Source: Streptomyces resistomycificus
Lineage (GTDB): Bacteria > Actinomycetota > Actinomycetes > Streptomycetales > Streptomycetaceae
Length of the DNA: 64,000 bases
NCBI RefSeq assembly: GCF_001514265.1
Contig: NZ_KQ948997.1
Location: 62,001 to 126,000 of the forward strand
Direction: 5' to 3'
A program made the position numbers and the translations under genes. Positions 34,003-42,690 of the stretch are shown one piece after another; position 1 is the first letter of the stretch, and every line of letters starts with the position of its first letter. The notes beneath the pieces were generated by a model, which worked only from the letters and a program-made list of their open reading frames with translations, had not been told where the DNA came from and did not search any database.

Positions 34003-35589
34003 GTGGATCAGTTGGCCCTGCTGTTCATGCTGTTGCTCGGGGCTGTGGTGAGCGTCCCGGTCGGGGACCGGCTTGGGCTGCCGGCGCCGGTGTTGATGAC
34101 CCTGCTCGGGATCGTCCTCGCGCTGCTCGAGTTCGTGCCGAACGTGAACGTCCCGCCGGACCTCATCCTGCCCCTGCTGTTGCCGCCGCTGCTCTACGCG
34201 GCCGTGCGGCGGACGTCCTGGCGCCAGTTCGCCGCCAACGTCCGGCCGATCCTGCTGCTGGCCGTGGCGCTGGTGTTCGTCACCACCGTGTGCGTGGCCG
34301 CCGTGGCCCACGCGATCGTGCCGGGGCTGCCGATCGCCGCCGCCATCGCGCTGGGGGCGTTGGTCGCGCCGCCCGACCCGGTCGCCGCGACCGCCGTGGC
34401 CGGCCAACTGGGGCTGCCGCGGCGGCTGGTGTCCATCCTGGAGGGCGAGGGGCTCTTCAACGACGTGACGGCCATCGTGCTGTACCACGTGGCGATCGCC
34501 GCGGCCGTGAGCGGCACCTTCTCGCCGTGGAAGGCGGGGCTGGACCTCGTCCTGTCCGCGGTGGTGGCGGTGATCGCCGGTATCGCGCTCGGATGGGGCG
34601 CCAACCGGCTGATGGACCTGCTCGGGGACCCGACCCTGCAGATCGGGCTGACGCTGCTGGTGCCGTTCGCCTCGTACGTGCTGGCCGAGGAGTTCCACGG
34701 GTCCGGTGTGCTCGCCGTGCTCACCACCGCGCTGTTCCTCGCCGAGTACGCCACCGACCCCGACGACGTGATGACACGGCTCGCCGGGCACACCTTCTGG
34801 GACATCGTCGACACACTGGTCACCGGGGTCGCGTTCGGGCTGATCGGGCTGGAGCTGCACAACGCGATCCGTACGGCGTCCGGGCGGTGGGGCGAGATGC
34901 TCGGGTGGGCGGCGGCGGTCGTGGGGGTCGTCGTACTGGTGCGGTTGGCGTGGTTGCTGCCGGCCACCTGGCTGACCAAGCGGCTGCACGCCAGGCGGGA
35001 CCACGACGAGGACATCCCCACGAGCTGGCGGGAGACCGTCGTCATGTGGTGGTCGGGGATGCGGGGCGTGGCGTCGGTAGCGCTGGTGCTGGCGATTCCC
35101 CTGGAGACCGACGACGGTTCGGCCTTTCCCGACCGGGACGAGATGGTGTTCATCGCGTTCGGGGTGATCATGGCGACGCTGGTGCTTCAGGGGCTGACGC
35201 TGCCGTGGCTGGTGAAGCGGCTGGGGGTACAGGCCGACACCGACCGGGAGAAGGAGTTCGAGAAGGCGCTGGCCGTGCGGGCGGCCAAGGCGGCGAAGAC
35301 GCGGCTCAGGGAGATCGAGGCGGCGGAGGAGCTGCCGGAGGAGCTGTCCGAGCAGATGGTGCGGCGGGCGCACGACATCGGGGTGCGGATCAGTCCGGAC
35401 ATCGACGATGACGAGCGGCGGGAAGCGCATGAGCAGCGGGTGCGGAGGCTGAAGCGGGTGCGGCGCATCCAGGGGGAGATGCTGAGCGCGGCCCGGCACG
35501 AGGTGATGGCGGCGCGGAGTGAGCCGGGGGCGGATCCCGAGGTGGTGGATCGGGTGCTGCGGCATCTTGATGTGCGTAGTTTGCGGTGA
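34003..35589 (+). CDS. CPA1-family Na+/H+ antiporter
   Basis: A 528-aa monovalent cation/proton antiporter. About twelve membrane segments span residues 1-410, with APPDPVAATAV and EGEGLFNDVTAIVLY (the ion-binding ND pair) near residues 120-160. RETVVMWWSGMRGVASVALVLAIPL near residue 345 is another CPA1 hallmark. A charged cytoplasmic tail of ~110 residues follows. The start is GTG at 34003. The last codon and stop run straight into the heptamer array at 35586. Confidence 0.92.
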   Translation: MDQLALLFMLLLGAVVSVPVGDRLGLPAPVLMTLLGIVLALLEFVPNVNVPPDLILPLLLPPLLYAAVRRTSWRQFAANVRPILLLAVALVFVTTVCVAAVAHAIVPGLPIAAAIALGALVAPPDPVAATAVAGQLGLPRRLVSILEGEGLFNDVTAIVLYHVAIAAAVSGTFSPWKAGLDLVLSAVVAVIAGIALGWGANRLMDLLGDPTLQIGLTLLVPFASYVLAEEFHGSGVLAVLTTALFLAEYATDPDDVMTRLAGHTFWDIVDTLVTGVAFGLIGLELHNAIRTASGRWGEMLGWAAAVVGVVVLVRLAWLLPATWLTKRLHARRDHDEDIPTSWRETVVMWWSGMRGVASVALVLAIPLETDDGSAFPDRDEMVFIAFGVIMATLVLQGLTLPWLVKRLGVQADTDREKEFEKALAVRAAKAAKTRLREIEAAEELPEELSEQMVRRAHDIGVRISPDIDDDERREAHEQRVRRLKRVRRIQGEMLSAARHEVMAARSEPGADPEVVDRVLRHLDVRSLR

Positions 35590-35732
35590 GCTGTGAGCTG
35601 TGAGCTGTGAGCTGTGAGCTGTGAACAGCGAGCTGTGAGCTGTGAGCTGTGAGCTGTGAGCGGTGAGCGGTGGGCTGTGGGCTGTGGGCTGTGAGCGGTG
35701 GGCTGTGAGCTGTCAGCGGTGGGCTGTGAGTC
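35586..35732. repeat. Heptanucleotide tandem array, ~21 units
   Basis: About 21 consecutive 7-base units with consensus GTGAGCT; main variants are GTGAGCG and GTGGGCT, plus single divergent copies GTGAACA, GCGAGCT and GTCAGCG. The first unit overlaps the antiporter stop codon. Unit 7-phase is kept throughout. The array fills over half of the 271-base gap between convergent genes (antiporter and MscS), a place where a terminator would be expected. It is not in frame with any gene. AGCT-containing units could pair with each other weakly. Confidence 0.95.
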
Positions 35733-35860
35733 GGGTGCGGCTGGGTGGGGGTGCTGCGGGGGTGGCGCGCCGTCGGCGGCTGTGCGTCGTGGAGGGGAAT
35801 GCGCGCGGCCCGGCCGCTGACCGTCGGGGCGGTCGAGGGCCGGGCCGGGCGCGGGCTGGG

Positions 35861-37003
35861 TCAGTTGGCTCCTCGGGGTGACTCGTGGGCGCTTCGGGCG
35901 GCCACGCCGTCGCGGGCCACGTCGTCGCGGGGCGCCCGGTCGTGGGGGATGTGGCCGTTGCTGCGGCTCGGCGGCAGGGCCGCGTCCGCCGTGTTGACCC
36001 GGGGCAGGGCGTACGGATGGTAGGTGGCCAGCCAGTTGATCATCTGCTCGCGGACCGTGACGCGCACCGTCCAGATGTCGTCGGCGTCCTTGGCGGTGAC
36101 CAGGGCGCGCACCTGCATGGTGTTCGGGGTGGTGTCGGTGACGTCCAGGCCGTAGGCACGGCCGTCCCAGGCGGGGCACTCGCGCAGGATGTCGCGGAGC
36201 TTGTCGCGCATCGCCTCCACCGGCGCCCCGTGGTCGACGTGCCAGAAGACGATCCCGGTCATCTGGGGCGTGCCCCGCGACCAGTTCTCGAAGGGCTTGG
36301 ACGTGAAGTACGACACAGGCATGGTGATCCGGCGCTCGTCCCAGGTCCGTACGGTCAGGAAGGTCAGTGTGATCTCCTCGACCGTGCCCCACTCGCCGTC
36401 CACCACGACGGTGTCGCCGATGCGCACCATGTCACCGAAGGCGATCTGCAGACCCGCGAACATGTTGCTCAGCGTGGACTGGGCGGCGACACCGGCGACG
36501 ATGCCGAGGATTCCGGCCGAGGCCAGCAGCGAGGCGCCCGCCGCGCGGAACGCGGGGAACGTCAGCAGCATGGTGGCCGCGGCCACCACCCCGACGACCG
36601 CCGAGACCACCCGCATGATCAGCGTCACCTGGGTGCGGACGCGCCGGACCCGGGCCGGGTCGCGGTGGGCGCGTGCGTAGCGGCTGTAGGACGTCTCCAC
36701 CACCGCGGCGGCGATGCGGATCACCAGCCACGCGGCGGCCCCGATGAGGACCAGGGTGAGCGTCCTGCCGATGCCGGAGCTGTGCTGCCGCAGCAGTTGC
36801 GCCTCGTCGAACGAACCTCTCAGCATGGCCGCGCAGAGCACGAGCTGGTAGGGGATGCGGCCACGGCGAAGCAGACCCCACATGGGGGTCTCGTGATGCC
36901 GGGCGTCGGCCTTGCGCAGCAGCAGGTCGGTGGCCCAGCCGATGAGCAGCGTGAGCGCGACCGACCCGCCGACCACGATCAGTGGGCGGAGTAGGTTCTC
37001 CAT
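35861..37003 (-). CDS. MscS-family mechanosensitive channel
   Basis: A 380-aa small-conductance mechanosensitive channel homologue. Four or five membrane segments occupy residues 1-190. The pore-lining helix is followed by GIVAGVAAQSTLSNMFAGLQIAFGDMVRIGD, the family hallmark, and the beta domain has VEEITLTFLTVRTWDERRITMPVSYF. A C-terminal alpha/beta domain completes the fold. The start ATG at 37003 has no clear Shine-Dalgarno site; a GTG two codons upstream (37009) is an alternative. It protects against hypo-osmotic shock and, by position, converges on a Na+/H+ antiporter. Confidence 0.92.
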   Translation of the reverse strand: MENLLRPLIVVGGSVALTLLIGWATDLLLRKADARHHETPMWGLLRRGRIPYQLVLCAAMLRGSFDEAQLLRQHSSGIGRTLTLVLIGAAAWLVIRIAAAVVETSYSRYARAHRDPARVRRVRTQVTLIMRVVSAVVGVVAAATMLLTFPAFRAAGASLLASAGILGIVAGVAAQSTLSNMFAGLQIAFGDMVRIGDTVVVDGEWGTVEEITLTFLTVRTWDERRITMPVSYFTSKPFENWSRGTPQMTGIVFWHVDHGAPVEAMRDKLRDILRECPAWDGRAYGLDVTDTTPNTMQVRALVTAKDADDIWTVRVTVREQMINWLATYHPYALPRVNTADAALPPSRSNGHIPHDRAPRDDVARDGVAARSAHESPRGAN

Positions 37004-37123
37004 GACCACGAACGTAACCGGCCTCGGGGACTCATGAACATGTGACTTCGCGCTCAGGGTGGGTACGGCGCGGGCGCGATGCCGTGACCTGCGTTGTCGT
37101 ACCCGGCTGGCACCATGGGCCTC

Positions 37124-37693
37124 ATGAACATCGTGCTCTTTCACTCGACCTTCGGCCTGAGGCCCGCGGTGCGCGCGGCGGCGGACCGGCTGCGCGCCGC
37201 CGGGCACGAGGTGTGGACGCCCGACCTCTACGAGGGGCGTACGTTCGATTCGGTCGAGGAGGGCTTGGCCTTCCAGGACGAGATCGGCAAGGACGAGTTG
37301 CTCAAGCGGGCCGTGCTGGCCGCCGCGCCCTACTCGGAGCGGGGACTGGTCTACGCCGGGTTCTCGCTCGGCGCGTCCATCGCCCAGACCCTCGCGCTCG
37401 GCGACGAGAGGGCCCGCGGGCTGCTGCTCCTGCACGGCACCTCGGACATCGCGCCGAACGCGACCGTGGACGACCTGCCCGTCCAGCTGCACGTCGCCGA
37501 GCCGGACGCCTTCGAGACCGACGACTGGCTGAGCGCCTGGTATCTCCAGATGGGCCGCACGGGTGCGGACGTGGAGGTGTACAGATACGCCGGGGCCGGC
37601 CACCTGTACACCGACCCGGACCTGCCCGACTACGACGAGGAGGCCGCCGAGGCCACCTGGCGGGTGGCGCTCGGCTTCCTCGACTCGCTGTAG
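37124..37693 (+). CDS. Dienelactone hydrolase-like protein
   Basis: A 189-aa alpha/beta-hydrolase of the dienelactone hydrolase family. Strand and loop order is typical, starting NIVLFHSTFGLRPAV. The nucleophile elbow is GFSLGAS near residue 85, so serine replaces the cysteine usual for true dienelactone hydrolases. The late His lies in GAGHLYTD. Short length without cap fits the family. The start chosen is ATG at 37124; in-frame codons from 37094 look non-native. The natural substrate is unknown. It converges on phoD with only 9 bases between. Confidence 0.85.
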   Translation: MNIVLFHSTFGLRPAVRAAADRLRAAGHEVWTPDLYEGRTFDSVEEGLAFQDEIGKDELLKRAVLAAAPYSERGLVYAGFSLGASIAQTLALGDERARGLLLLHGTSDIAPNATVDDLPVQLHVAEPDAFETDDWLSAWYLQMGRTGADVEVYRYAGAGHLYTDPDLPDYDEEAAEATWRVALGFLDSL

Positions 37694-37702
37694 GTGGGGC
37701 GC

Positions 37703-39406
37703 CTAGACCGGGTCGTAGGCGCGTTCCACCTTCTGCGTCCCGGTCCGCGTGCGGTACGAACGGGCCCAGGAGGAGGTCGCGTTCGGCTGCGTGCGGTCGG
37801 ACAGGACGTAGTAGTCCATCTGCGCCCGGTCGGCGGTGATGTCCAGGACGCCGTAGCCGTGACGGTCGGTGTCGACCCAGTGGACGTGCCGGTTGGCGGC
37901 CCTGATGATCGGGGCGGCGACCGCGGAGACCGTGCCCTGGGGGACCTTCACGATGTCGTCGAGGTTGTCGGAGGTGACCGAGGTGACCACGAACTCCGTG
38001 GCGGCGGACGGGGACAGCGGGTACGTCCCGGCGTTCACCGGCACGTCGTTGGCCCACGCCATGTGGATGTCGCCGGTCAGGAAGACGGTGTTGCGGATCG
38101 CGTTCGAGCGCAGGTGGGCCAGCAGTTCGCGGCGGTCGTCGGTGTAGCCGTCCCACTGGTCGGTGTTGAGGGCGAGGCCCTCCTTCGGCAGGCCAAGCAG
38201 CTCGGCGAGCGGCTTGAGCAGGTCGGCGGTGAGGGAGCCGATCGCGAACGGCGAGATCATCACCGAGTTGCCTATCAGCCGCCAGGCGGTGTCGGACGCC
38301 TTCAGCCCGGCCTTCAGCCAGTCGAGCTGGGCGCGGCCGGTGAGCGTGCGGTCCGGGTCGTCGACCGAGCCGTTGCCCACGGAGACCTGCTGCGAGCGGT
38401 AGGAGCGCAGGTCCAGGAGCGAGAGGTCGACGAGCTTGCCGAAGCGCAGCCGCCGGTAGGTGGTGCCCGCGATCGCCGTGCGCACCGGCATCCACTCGAA
38501 GTAGGCCTGCTTGGCGGCTGCCTGACGCGCGACCCAGGCGCCCTCGGCTCCCTCGGTGTGGTTCTCGGCGCCGCCCGACCAGGCGTCGTTGGCGAACTCG
38601 TGGTCGTCCCAGATGGCGACGACGGGCGCCACCGCGTGCAGCGCCTGGAGGTCGGGGTCGGTCTTGTAACGCCCGTGCCGGACGCGGTAGTCGGCGAGGG
38701 AGATGATCTCGTGGGTGGGCGCGTGCTGTCGTACGACGGTGTCGCGCGTCCCGTACTCGCCGGTGCCGTACTCGTAGATGTAGTCGCCCAGGTGCAGCCA
38801 GGCGTCCAGGTCGCCGCGGGCCGCGAGATGGCGGTACGAGGAGAAGTAGCCGGCCTCCCAGTTGGCGCAGGAGACCACGCCGAAGCGCAGGCCCGCGACG
38901 GCCGCGTCGGTGGCGGGGGCGGTGCGGGTGCGGGCGACGGGGGAGTCGGTGCCCCCGGCGGAGAAGCGGAACCAGTAGTCGGTGGCGGGTGCCAGGCCGC
39001 GCACGTCCGCCTTGACGGTGTGGTCGGAGGCGGCGGTCGCGGTGACGGTCCCCTTGGCGACGATGTTCGTCAGCGCCTTGTCGCGGGCCACCACCCAGTC
39101 GACCGGGGTGTCCGGGCCGAGTCCGGAGCCGGGGGTCGCCGCCGCGGTGGGCGTCACCCGGGTCCACAGCAGGACGCCGTCGGGGAGCGGATCGCCGGAG
39201 GCGACGCCGTGCAGGAAGGAGGGGGCGTCCTCGGCGGCCCGGGCGGGCAGGGCGGCGGCCAGCGGGCCGGCCAGGACGGCGGTGGCGGCCGCGGCCTTGA
39301 CGACCGTACGGCGGCGCGGGGAAAGGGAGTTGCCGCTCGCAGAGGGCGAGGAGGCGCTTTTCGGCGTGGAGTTGGCGCTCTCGGGTGATCTGTATCGACT
39401 GGTCAC
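37703..39406 (-). CDS. phoD: Tat-exported PhoD-family alkaline phosphatase
   Basis: A 567-aa secreted PhoD-type phosphodiesterase/alkaline phosphatase. A twin-arginine signal is visible (SPRRRTVVKAAAA, residues 29-40) with a probable cut after the ALPARA segment near residue 57. The PhoD N-domain (FLHGVASGDPLPDGVLLWTRV) and metallophosphatase core (VSCANWEAGYFSSYRHLA, LGDYIYEYGTGEYG, IWDDHEFANDAW, FLTGDIHMAWAND) follow. The family uses Ca2+ and Fe3+ to hydrolyse phosphodiesters extracellularly when phosphate is scarce. No PHO box is obvious. The start is GTG at 39406, only 28 bases from the upstream terminator. Confidence 0.94.
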   Translation of the reverse strand: MTSRYRSPESANSTPKSASSPSASGNSLSPRRRTVVKAAAATAVLAGPLAAALPARAAEDAPSFLHGVASGDPLPDGVLLWTRVTPTAAATPGSGLGPDTPVDWVVARDKALTNIVAKGTVTATAASDHTVKADVRGLAPATDYWFRFSAGGTDSPVARTRTAPATDAAVAGLRFGVVSCANWEAGYFSSYRHLAARGDLDAWLHLGDYIYEYGTGEYGTRDTVVRQHAPTHEIISLADYRVRHGRYKTDPDLQALHAVAPVVAIWDDHEFANDAWSGGAENHTEGAEGAWVARQAAAKQAYFEWMPVRTAIAGTTYRRLRFGKLVDLSLLDLRSYRSQQVSVGNGSVDDPDRTLTGRAQLDWLKAGLKASDTAWRLIGNSVMISPFAIGSLTADLLKPLAELLGLPKEGLALNTDQWDGYTDDRRELLAHLRSNAIRNTVFLTGDIHMAWANDVPVNAGTYPLSPSAATEFVVTSVTSDNLDDIVKVPQGTVSAVAAPIIRAANRHVHWVDTDRHGYGVLDITADRAQMDYYVLSDRTQPNATSSWARSYRTRTGTQKVERAYDPV

Positions 39407-39433
39407 GGACGATCAGATTACTGACCAGTACGA

Positions 39434-39474
39434 CAAAAGAGCGGGCGAACTCGGAAAGTTCGCCCGCTCTTTTG
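39434..39474 (-). terminator. Terminator of the DsbA-like gene
   Basis: An 18-bp stem with the 5-base loop CGGAA in an AAAAGAGCGGGCGAACT/complement arrangement. On the minus strand the stem ends in a T-run. It lies 24 bases past the DsbA-like stop and separates that gene from phoD. Confidence 0.88.
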
Positions 39475-39497
39475 CTGACGGTCGGTTCAGGAACGGC

Positions 39498-40310
39498 TCA
39501 GGCCTTCAGGGCCGCCTCGATCGCCTTGTTGAAATCGGCGACCGTCATCGGCGCGTTCTCGCCGTCGGAGCCGGTCAGCGTCTTGCCGTCCATCTTCAGG
39601 GTCGGGGTGCCCTTCACGCCGCTGTCGTCGAACTTCGCCGACATGTCCAGCGCCCACTTGTCGAAGGTGCCGTTCTTCACGGCGTTCTGGAACTTCGTGT
39701 TGCCCTTCAGGGCGGGGACGGTGTCGGCCACCTTGATCAGGTAGGAGTCGTCCTTGAACTTGTCGTCGGACTCCTCCGGGTGCCACTTCGCCGAGTACAG
39801 CGCCGTCTTGTACGCGAGGAACGCCTTGGAGTCGACGTTGAGCGCCGCGCCCAGCGCGCTGAGCGCGTTCTTGGAGCCCTCGCCGCCCAGGCCGTTGTCG
39901 AGGAAGGTCGCTCCGACGTACTGGACCTTGTACTTGCCGTCCTCGACGCCCTTGTCCAGGGTCGCGCCGACGGTCTGCTCGAACTGGGCGCAGACCGGGC
40001 AGCGCGGGTCCTCGTACATGACGAGGGTCTTCTTGGCGCTGCTCTCGCCGATGACGACGGTGGTGCCGTTCGTGCCCGTGGTGTTGGCCGGCTTGACGAG
40101 CTTGTCGTCCTTCGCGGCCTCCCAGTAGCCGGGCTTGTTGCCCTGGACGACCGCGTAGCCGATGCCGCCGGCTATCGCCAGCACGCCGACCACGGAGCCG
40201 GCGACGATGAGCTGCCGCTTGACCTTGGCGCGCTTGGCCTGACGCTCGCGCTCCACGCGCAGCCGCTCACGGGCGGCCGTCTTCGCGGCCTGGCTGTTCC
40301 GCTTGCTCAT
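39498..40310 (-). CDS. Membrane-anchored DsbA-like thiol-disulfide oxidoreductase
   Basis: A 270-aa protein with a basic cytoplasmic N-terminus, one membrane anchor at about residues 34-54, and an extracytoplasmic DsbA/thioredoxin-fold domain. The CxxC active site is C104-P-V-C107 in YEDPRCPVCAQFE. The cis-Pro loop is VKGTPTLKMDG. It belongs to the group fused to a single anchor in actinobacteria that catalyse disulfide formation in exported proteins. The start ATG at 40310 has GGAGA 8 bases upstream. The next gene upstream encodes a small membrane protein and is the likely functional partner. Confidence 0.92.
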   Translation of the reverse strand: MSKRNSQAAKTAARERLRVERERQAKRAKVKRQLIVAGSVVGVLAIAGGIGYAVVQGNKPGYWEAAKDDKLVKPANTTGTNGTTVVIGESSAKKTLVMYEDPRCPVCAQFEQTVGATLDKGVEDGKYKVQYVGATFLDNGLGGEGSKNALSALGAALNVDSKAFLAYKTALYSAKWHPEESDDKFKDDSYLIKVADTVPALKGNTKFQNAVKNGTFDKWALDMSAKFDDSGVKGTPTLKMDGKTLTGSDGENAPMTVADFNKAIEAALKA

Positions 40311-40376
40311 GGTTGATCTCCGTAAAGGGGACGCGCACACGTCGTGTGCGGGGATACGTAAGGGGGACTGTGGTAC

Positions 40377-41069
40377 TCAGGCGGAAGCGGCCGAGCACGG
40401 CGGTCCACGCCGTCCCAAGGAGTGCACGAGGAGCCGCTCGCGCGCGGTGGTGGTGCGGGGGCCGGGGCGCCGCGGGCGGCGAACGGAGGGCGCCGGCCGT
40501 ACCGTCACCGCCGCGACCGCCAGCAGCAGGGGCCGGAAGGTGGTCGCGGTCACGGCCCGCAGCAGCTGGGCCAGCGCACGCTCGCCCCGGCGCAGCCAGG
40601 CGGCGGCGAGAAGACCGACCCCGACGTGCGCGCCGAGCAGCAGCCAGGCGGTCGCCGGGTCGGCGTGGGCGAGCAGCCCGCCGAGCCGCTCGGTGTCGGT
40701 GCCGGTCATCCGGGCCAGCGGGGCGCCCACGCTGGTGCCGCCGCCGCACAGCACGTCGAAGCCGACGGAGCGCAGCGGGCCCGCGACCGGGCCACCGGCG
40801 GCGCCGTAGCAGACGTGCTGGCCGGTGGTGAACACCGTGTCGGCGGCCAGCTCCAGCGGGATCAGCAGGGCGGCGATCCGGCCGAAGCCGCGCTCGCGGC
40901 CGGCCAGCGCGTAGGCGATCACGAACACGGCGGCGGTGACCACCGCCACCGTGTTCAGCGGCAGCGGGGCCCGGGACAGCAGAACGTGCGACGCGGTGCT
41001 GAGCGTCACGACGACAGCCGTGAACAGCGCCGCGCGTACGGCTCTGAGCTGGGTCCCGGATATGTCCAT
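40377..41069 (-). CDS. Integral membrane protein with two conserved-looking cysteines
   Basis: A 230-aa integral membrane protein I cannot assign to a family. About five hydrophobic stretches are visible: residues 11-31, 38-55, 64-80, 100-115 and 140-158, with one more near 180-192. Two cysteines, C87 (QHVCYG) and C108 (DVLCGG), flank a loop. It lies 66 bases upstream of the DsbA-like gene in the same direction, so the cysteines could act in electron transfer with it, as VKOR/DsbB do in other systems; this is only an inference. The Arg-rich tail is disordered. The ATG at 41069 lacks a clear ribosome binding site. Confidence 0.7.
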   Translation of the reverse strand: MDISGTQLRAVRAALFTAVVVTLSTASHVLLSRAPLPLNTVAVVTAAVFVIAYALAGRERGFGRIAALLIPLELAADTVFTTGQHVCYGAAGGPVAGPLRSVGFDVLCGGGTSVGAPLARMTGTDTERLGGLLAHADPATAWLLLGAHVGVGLLAAAWLRRGERALAQLLRAVTATTFRPLLLAVAAVTVRPAPSVRRPRRPGPRTTTARERLLVHSLGRRGPPCSAASA

Positions 41070-41137
41070 GGCGGAGGAGAGTCTGTCACGTAGGCCTGTA
41101 AGGGACCCCTAAAGGGTCCCTGTGTGCGGCCGTTCCG

Positions 41138-42478
41138 TCACAGACCCGGAATCCGGCCGTTGCGGAAGAGGTCCACGAAGATCTGGTGGTCGGCACGCGC
41201 GCGTGCGCCGTAGCCGTGCGCGAAGTCCACCAGGAGGTCCGCGAAGCCGTCCTCGTCGGCGGCGATCGCCGCGTCGATGGCCCGCTCGGTGGAGAACGGC
41301 ACCAGGGACTCGCCGGACTGGTCGTCCGCCGCCCCGTGCATGGTGGCGGTGGCCCGGCCCAGGTCGGCGACGACCGCCGCGATCTCCTCGGGGTCGTCGA
41401 GGTCGCTCCAGTCGAGGTCCACGGCGTACGGCGAGACCTCGGCCACCAGCTGGCCCGAGCCGTCCAGCTCGGTCCAGCCCAGCCACGGGTCGGCGTGTGC
41501 CTGGAGCGCGCGCTGGGAGATCACCGTGCGGTGGCCCTCGTGCTGGAAGTAGTCACGGATCGCCGGATCGGTGATGTGCCGGGAGACGGCCGGGGTCTGG
41601 GCCTGCTTGATGTAGATCACGACGTCGTTCTCCAGGGCGTCGCTGTGCCCCTCCAGCAGGATGTTGTACGACGGCAGACCGGCCGAGCCGATGCCGATGC
41701 CGCGGCGGCCGACGACGTCCTTCACGCGGTACGAGTCGGGGCGGGCCAGTGAGGAGTCCGGCAGCGTCTCCAGATAGCCGTCGAAGGCGGCGAGGACCTT
41801 GTACCGCGTGGCCGCGTCCAGCTCGATGGAGCCGCCGCCCGGGGCGAAGCGGCGCTCGAAGTCACGGATCTCCGTCATCGAGTCGAGCAGGCCGAAGCGG
41901 GTGAGGGAGCGGGCGACACGCAGCGCGCCCAGCAGCGGGCCGTCGGCCGTGTCCAGGGTGAAGGGCGGCACCTCGTCGCGCTTGGCGCCGGCGGCCAGGG
42001 CGTGGATCCGCTCGCGGTACGCGTCCGCGTACACCTGCACCAGCTCGGTGATCTGGTCGTCACCGAGCGCCTTCGCGTACCCGAGGAGGGCGATCGAGGC
42101 GGAGAAGCGCTTGAGGTCCCAGGTGAAGGGGCCGACGTACGCCTCGTCGAAGTCGTTGACGTTGAAGATCAGCCGGCCCTGGGAGTCCATGTACGTGCCG
42201 AAGTTCTCCGCGTGCAGGTCGCCGTGGATCCACACGCGCGAGGTGCGCTCGTCCAGGTACGGGCCGCCCCGCTGCGACCCGAAGCCGTTGTTCGCGGTCA
42301 GGTCGTGGTAGAAGAGGCAGGCCGTGCCGCGGTAGAACGCGAACGCCGAGGCCGCCATCTTCCGGAACTTCACGCGGAACGCGGCCGGGTCGGCGGCCAG
42401 GAGCTGGCCGAAGGCGGTGTCGAAGACGGCGAGGATCTCCTCGCCGCGGTGCTCGTCGTTGAGCTGCGGAACCGACAT
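41138..42478 (-). CDS. DUF2252 family protein
   Basis: A 446-aa DUF2252 protein of unknown function. The conserved DUF2252 signatures are RVWIHGDLHAENFGTY and NVNDFDEAYVGPFTWDLKR (near residues 85-130). They resemble the catalytic loop (HGDLHxxN) and metal loop (DFD) of aminoglycoside phosphotransferase/kinase-like folds, which suggests an atypical kinase. The start ATG at 42478 has AGGAGG 9 bases upstream. It is divergent from dnaE. Confidence 0.9.
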   Translation of the reverse strand: MSVPQLNDEHRGEEILAVFDTAFGQLLAADPAAFRVKFRKMAASAFAFYRGTACLFYHDLTANNGFGSQRGGPYLDERTSRVWIHGDLHAENFGTYMDSQGRLIFNVNDFDEAYVGPFTWDLKRFSASIALLGYAKALGDDQITELVQVYADAYRERIHALAAGAKRDEVPPFTLDTADGPLLGALRVARSLTRFGLLDSMTEIRDFERRFAPGGGSIELDAATRYKVLAAFDGYLETLPDSSLARPDSYRVKDVVGRRGIGIGSAGLPSYNILLEGHSDALENDVVIYIKQAQTPAVSRHITDPAIRDYFQHEGHRTVISQRALQAHADPWLGWTELDGSGQLVAEVSPYAVDLDWSDLDDPEEIAAVVADLGRATATMHGAADDQSGESLVPFSTERAIDAAIAADEDGFADLLVDFAHGYGARARADHQIFVDLFRNGRIPGL

Positions 42479-42690
42479 CGCTGGGTGCCTCCTGGGACAG
42501 GTGGTGCGTGACGTGTGGTGCGGACGGGTCGGCTTCCCCCGGACGGCCGTCCGCCTTCTTGCAACGTCCGAAGGTACGCGGGAGTGCCCGTCGGGTGTCA
42601 GTCCCGAGGCATAGACTTCGACGCTGTCCCCCAGACTGATCGCAGCCTGCCGGACCACAGTCGACGCACGTTCCCTTGGAGGCCGAAGCC

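Noticed and set aside
35187..36392. Minus-strand frame through the heptamer array encoding SQLTAH-like repeats
   Set aside because: The peptide repeats only because the DNA repeats; it overlaps two real genes and has no initiation signal, so it is not a repeat protein gene.
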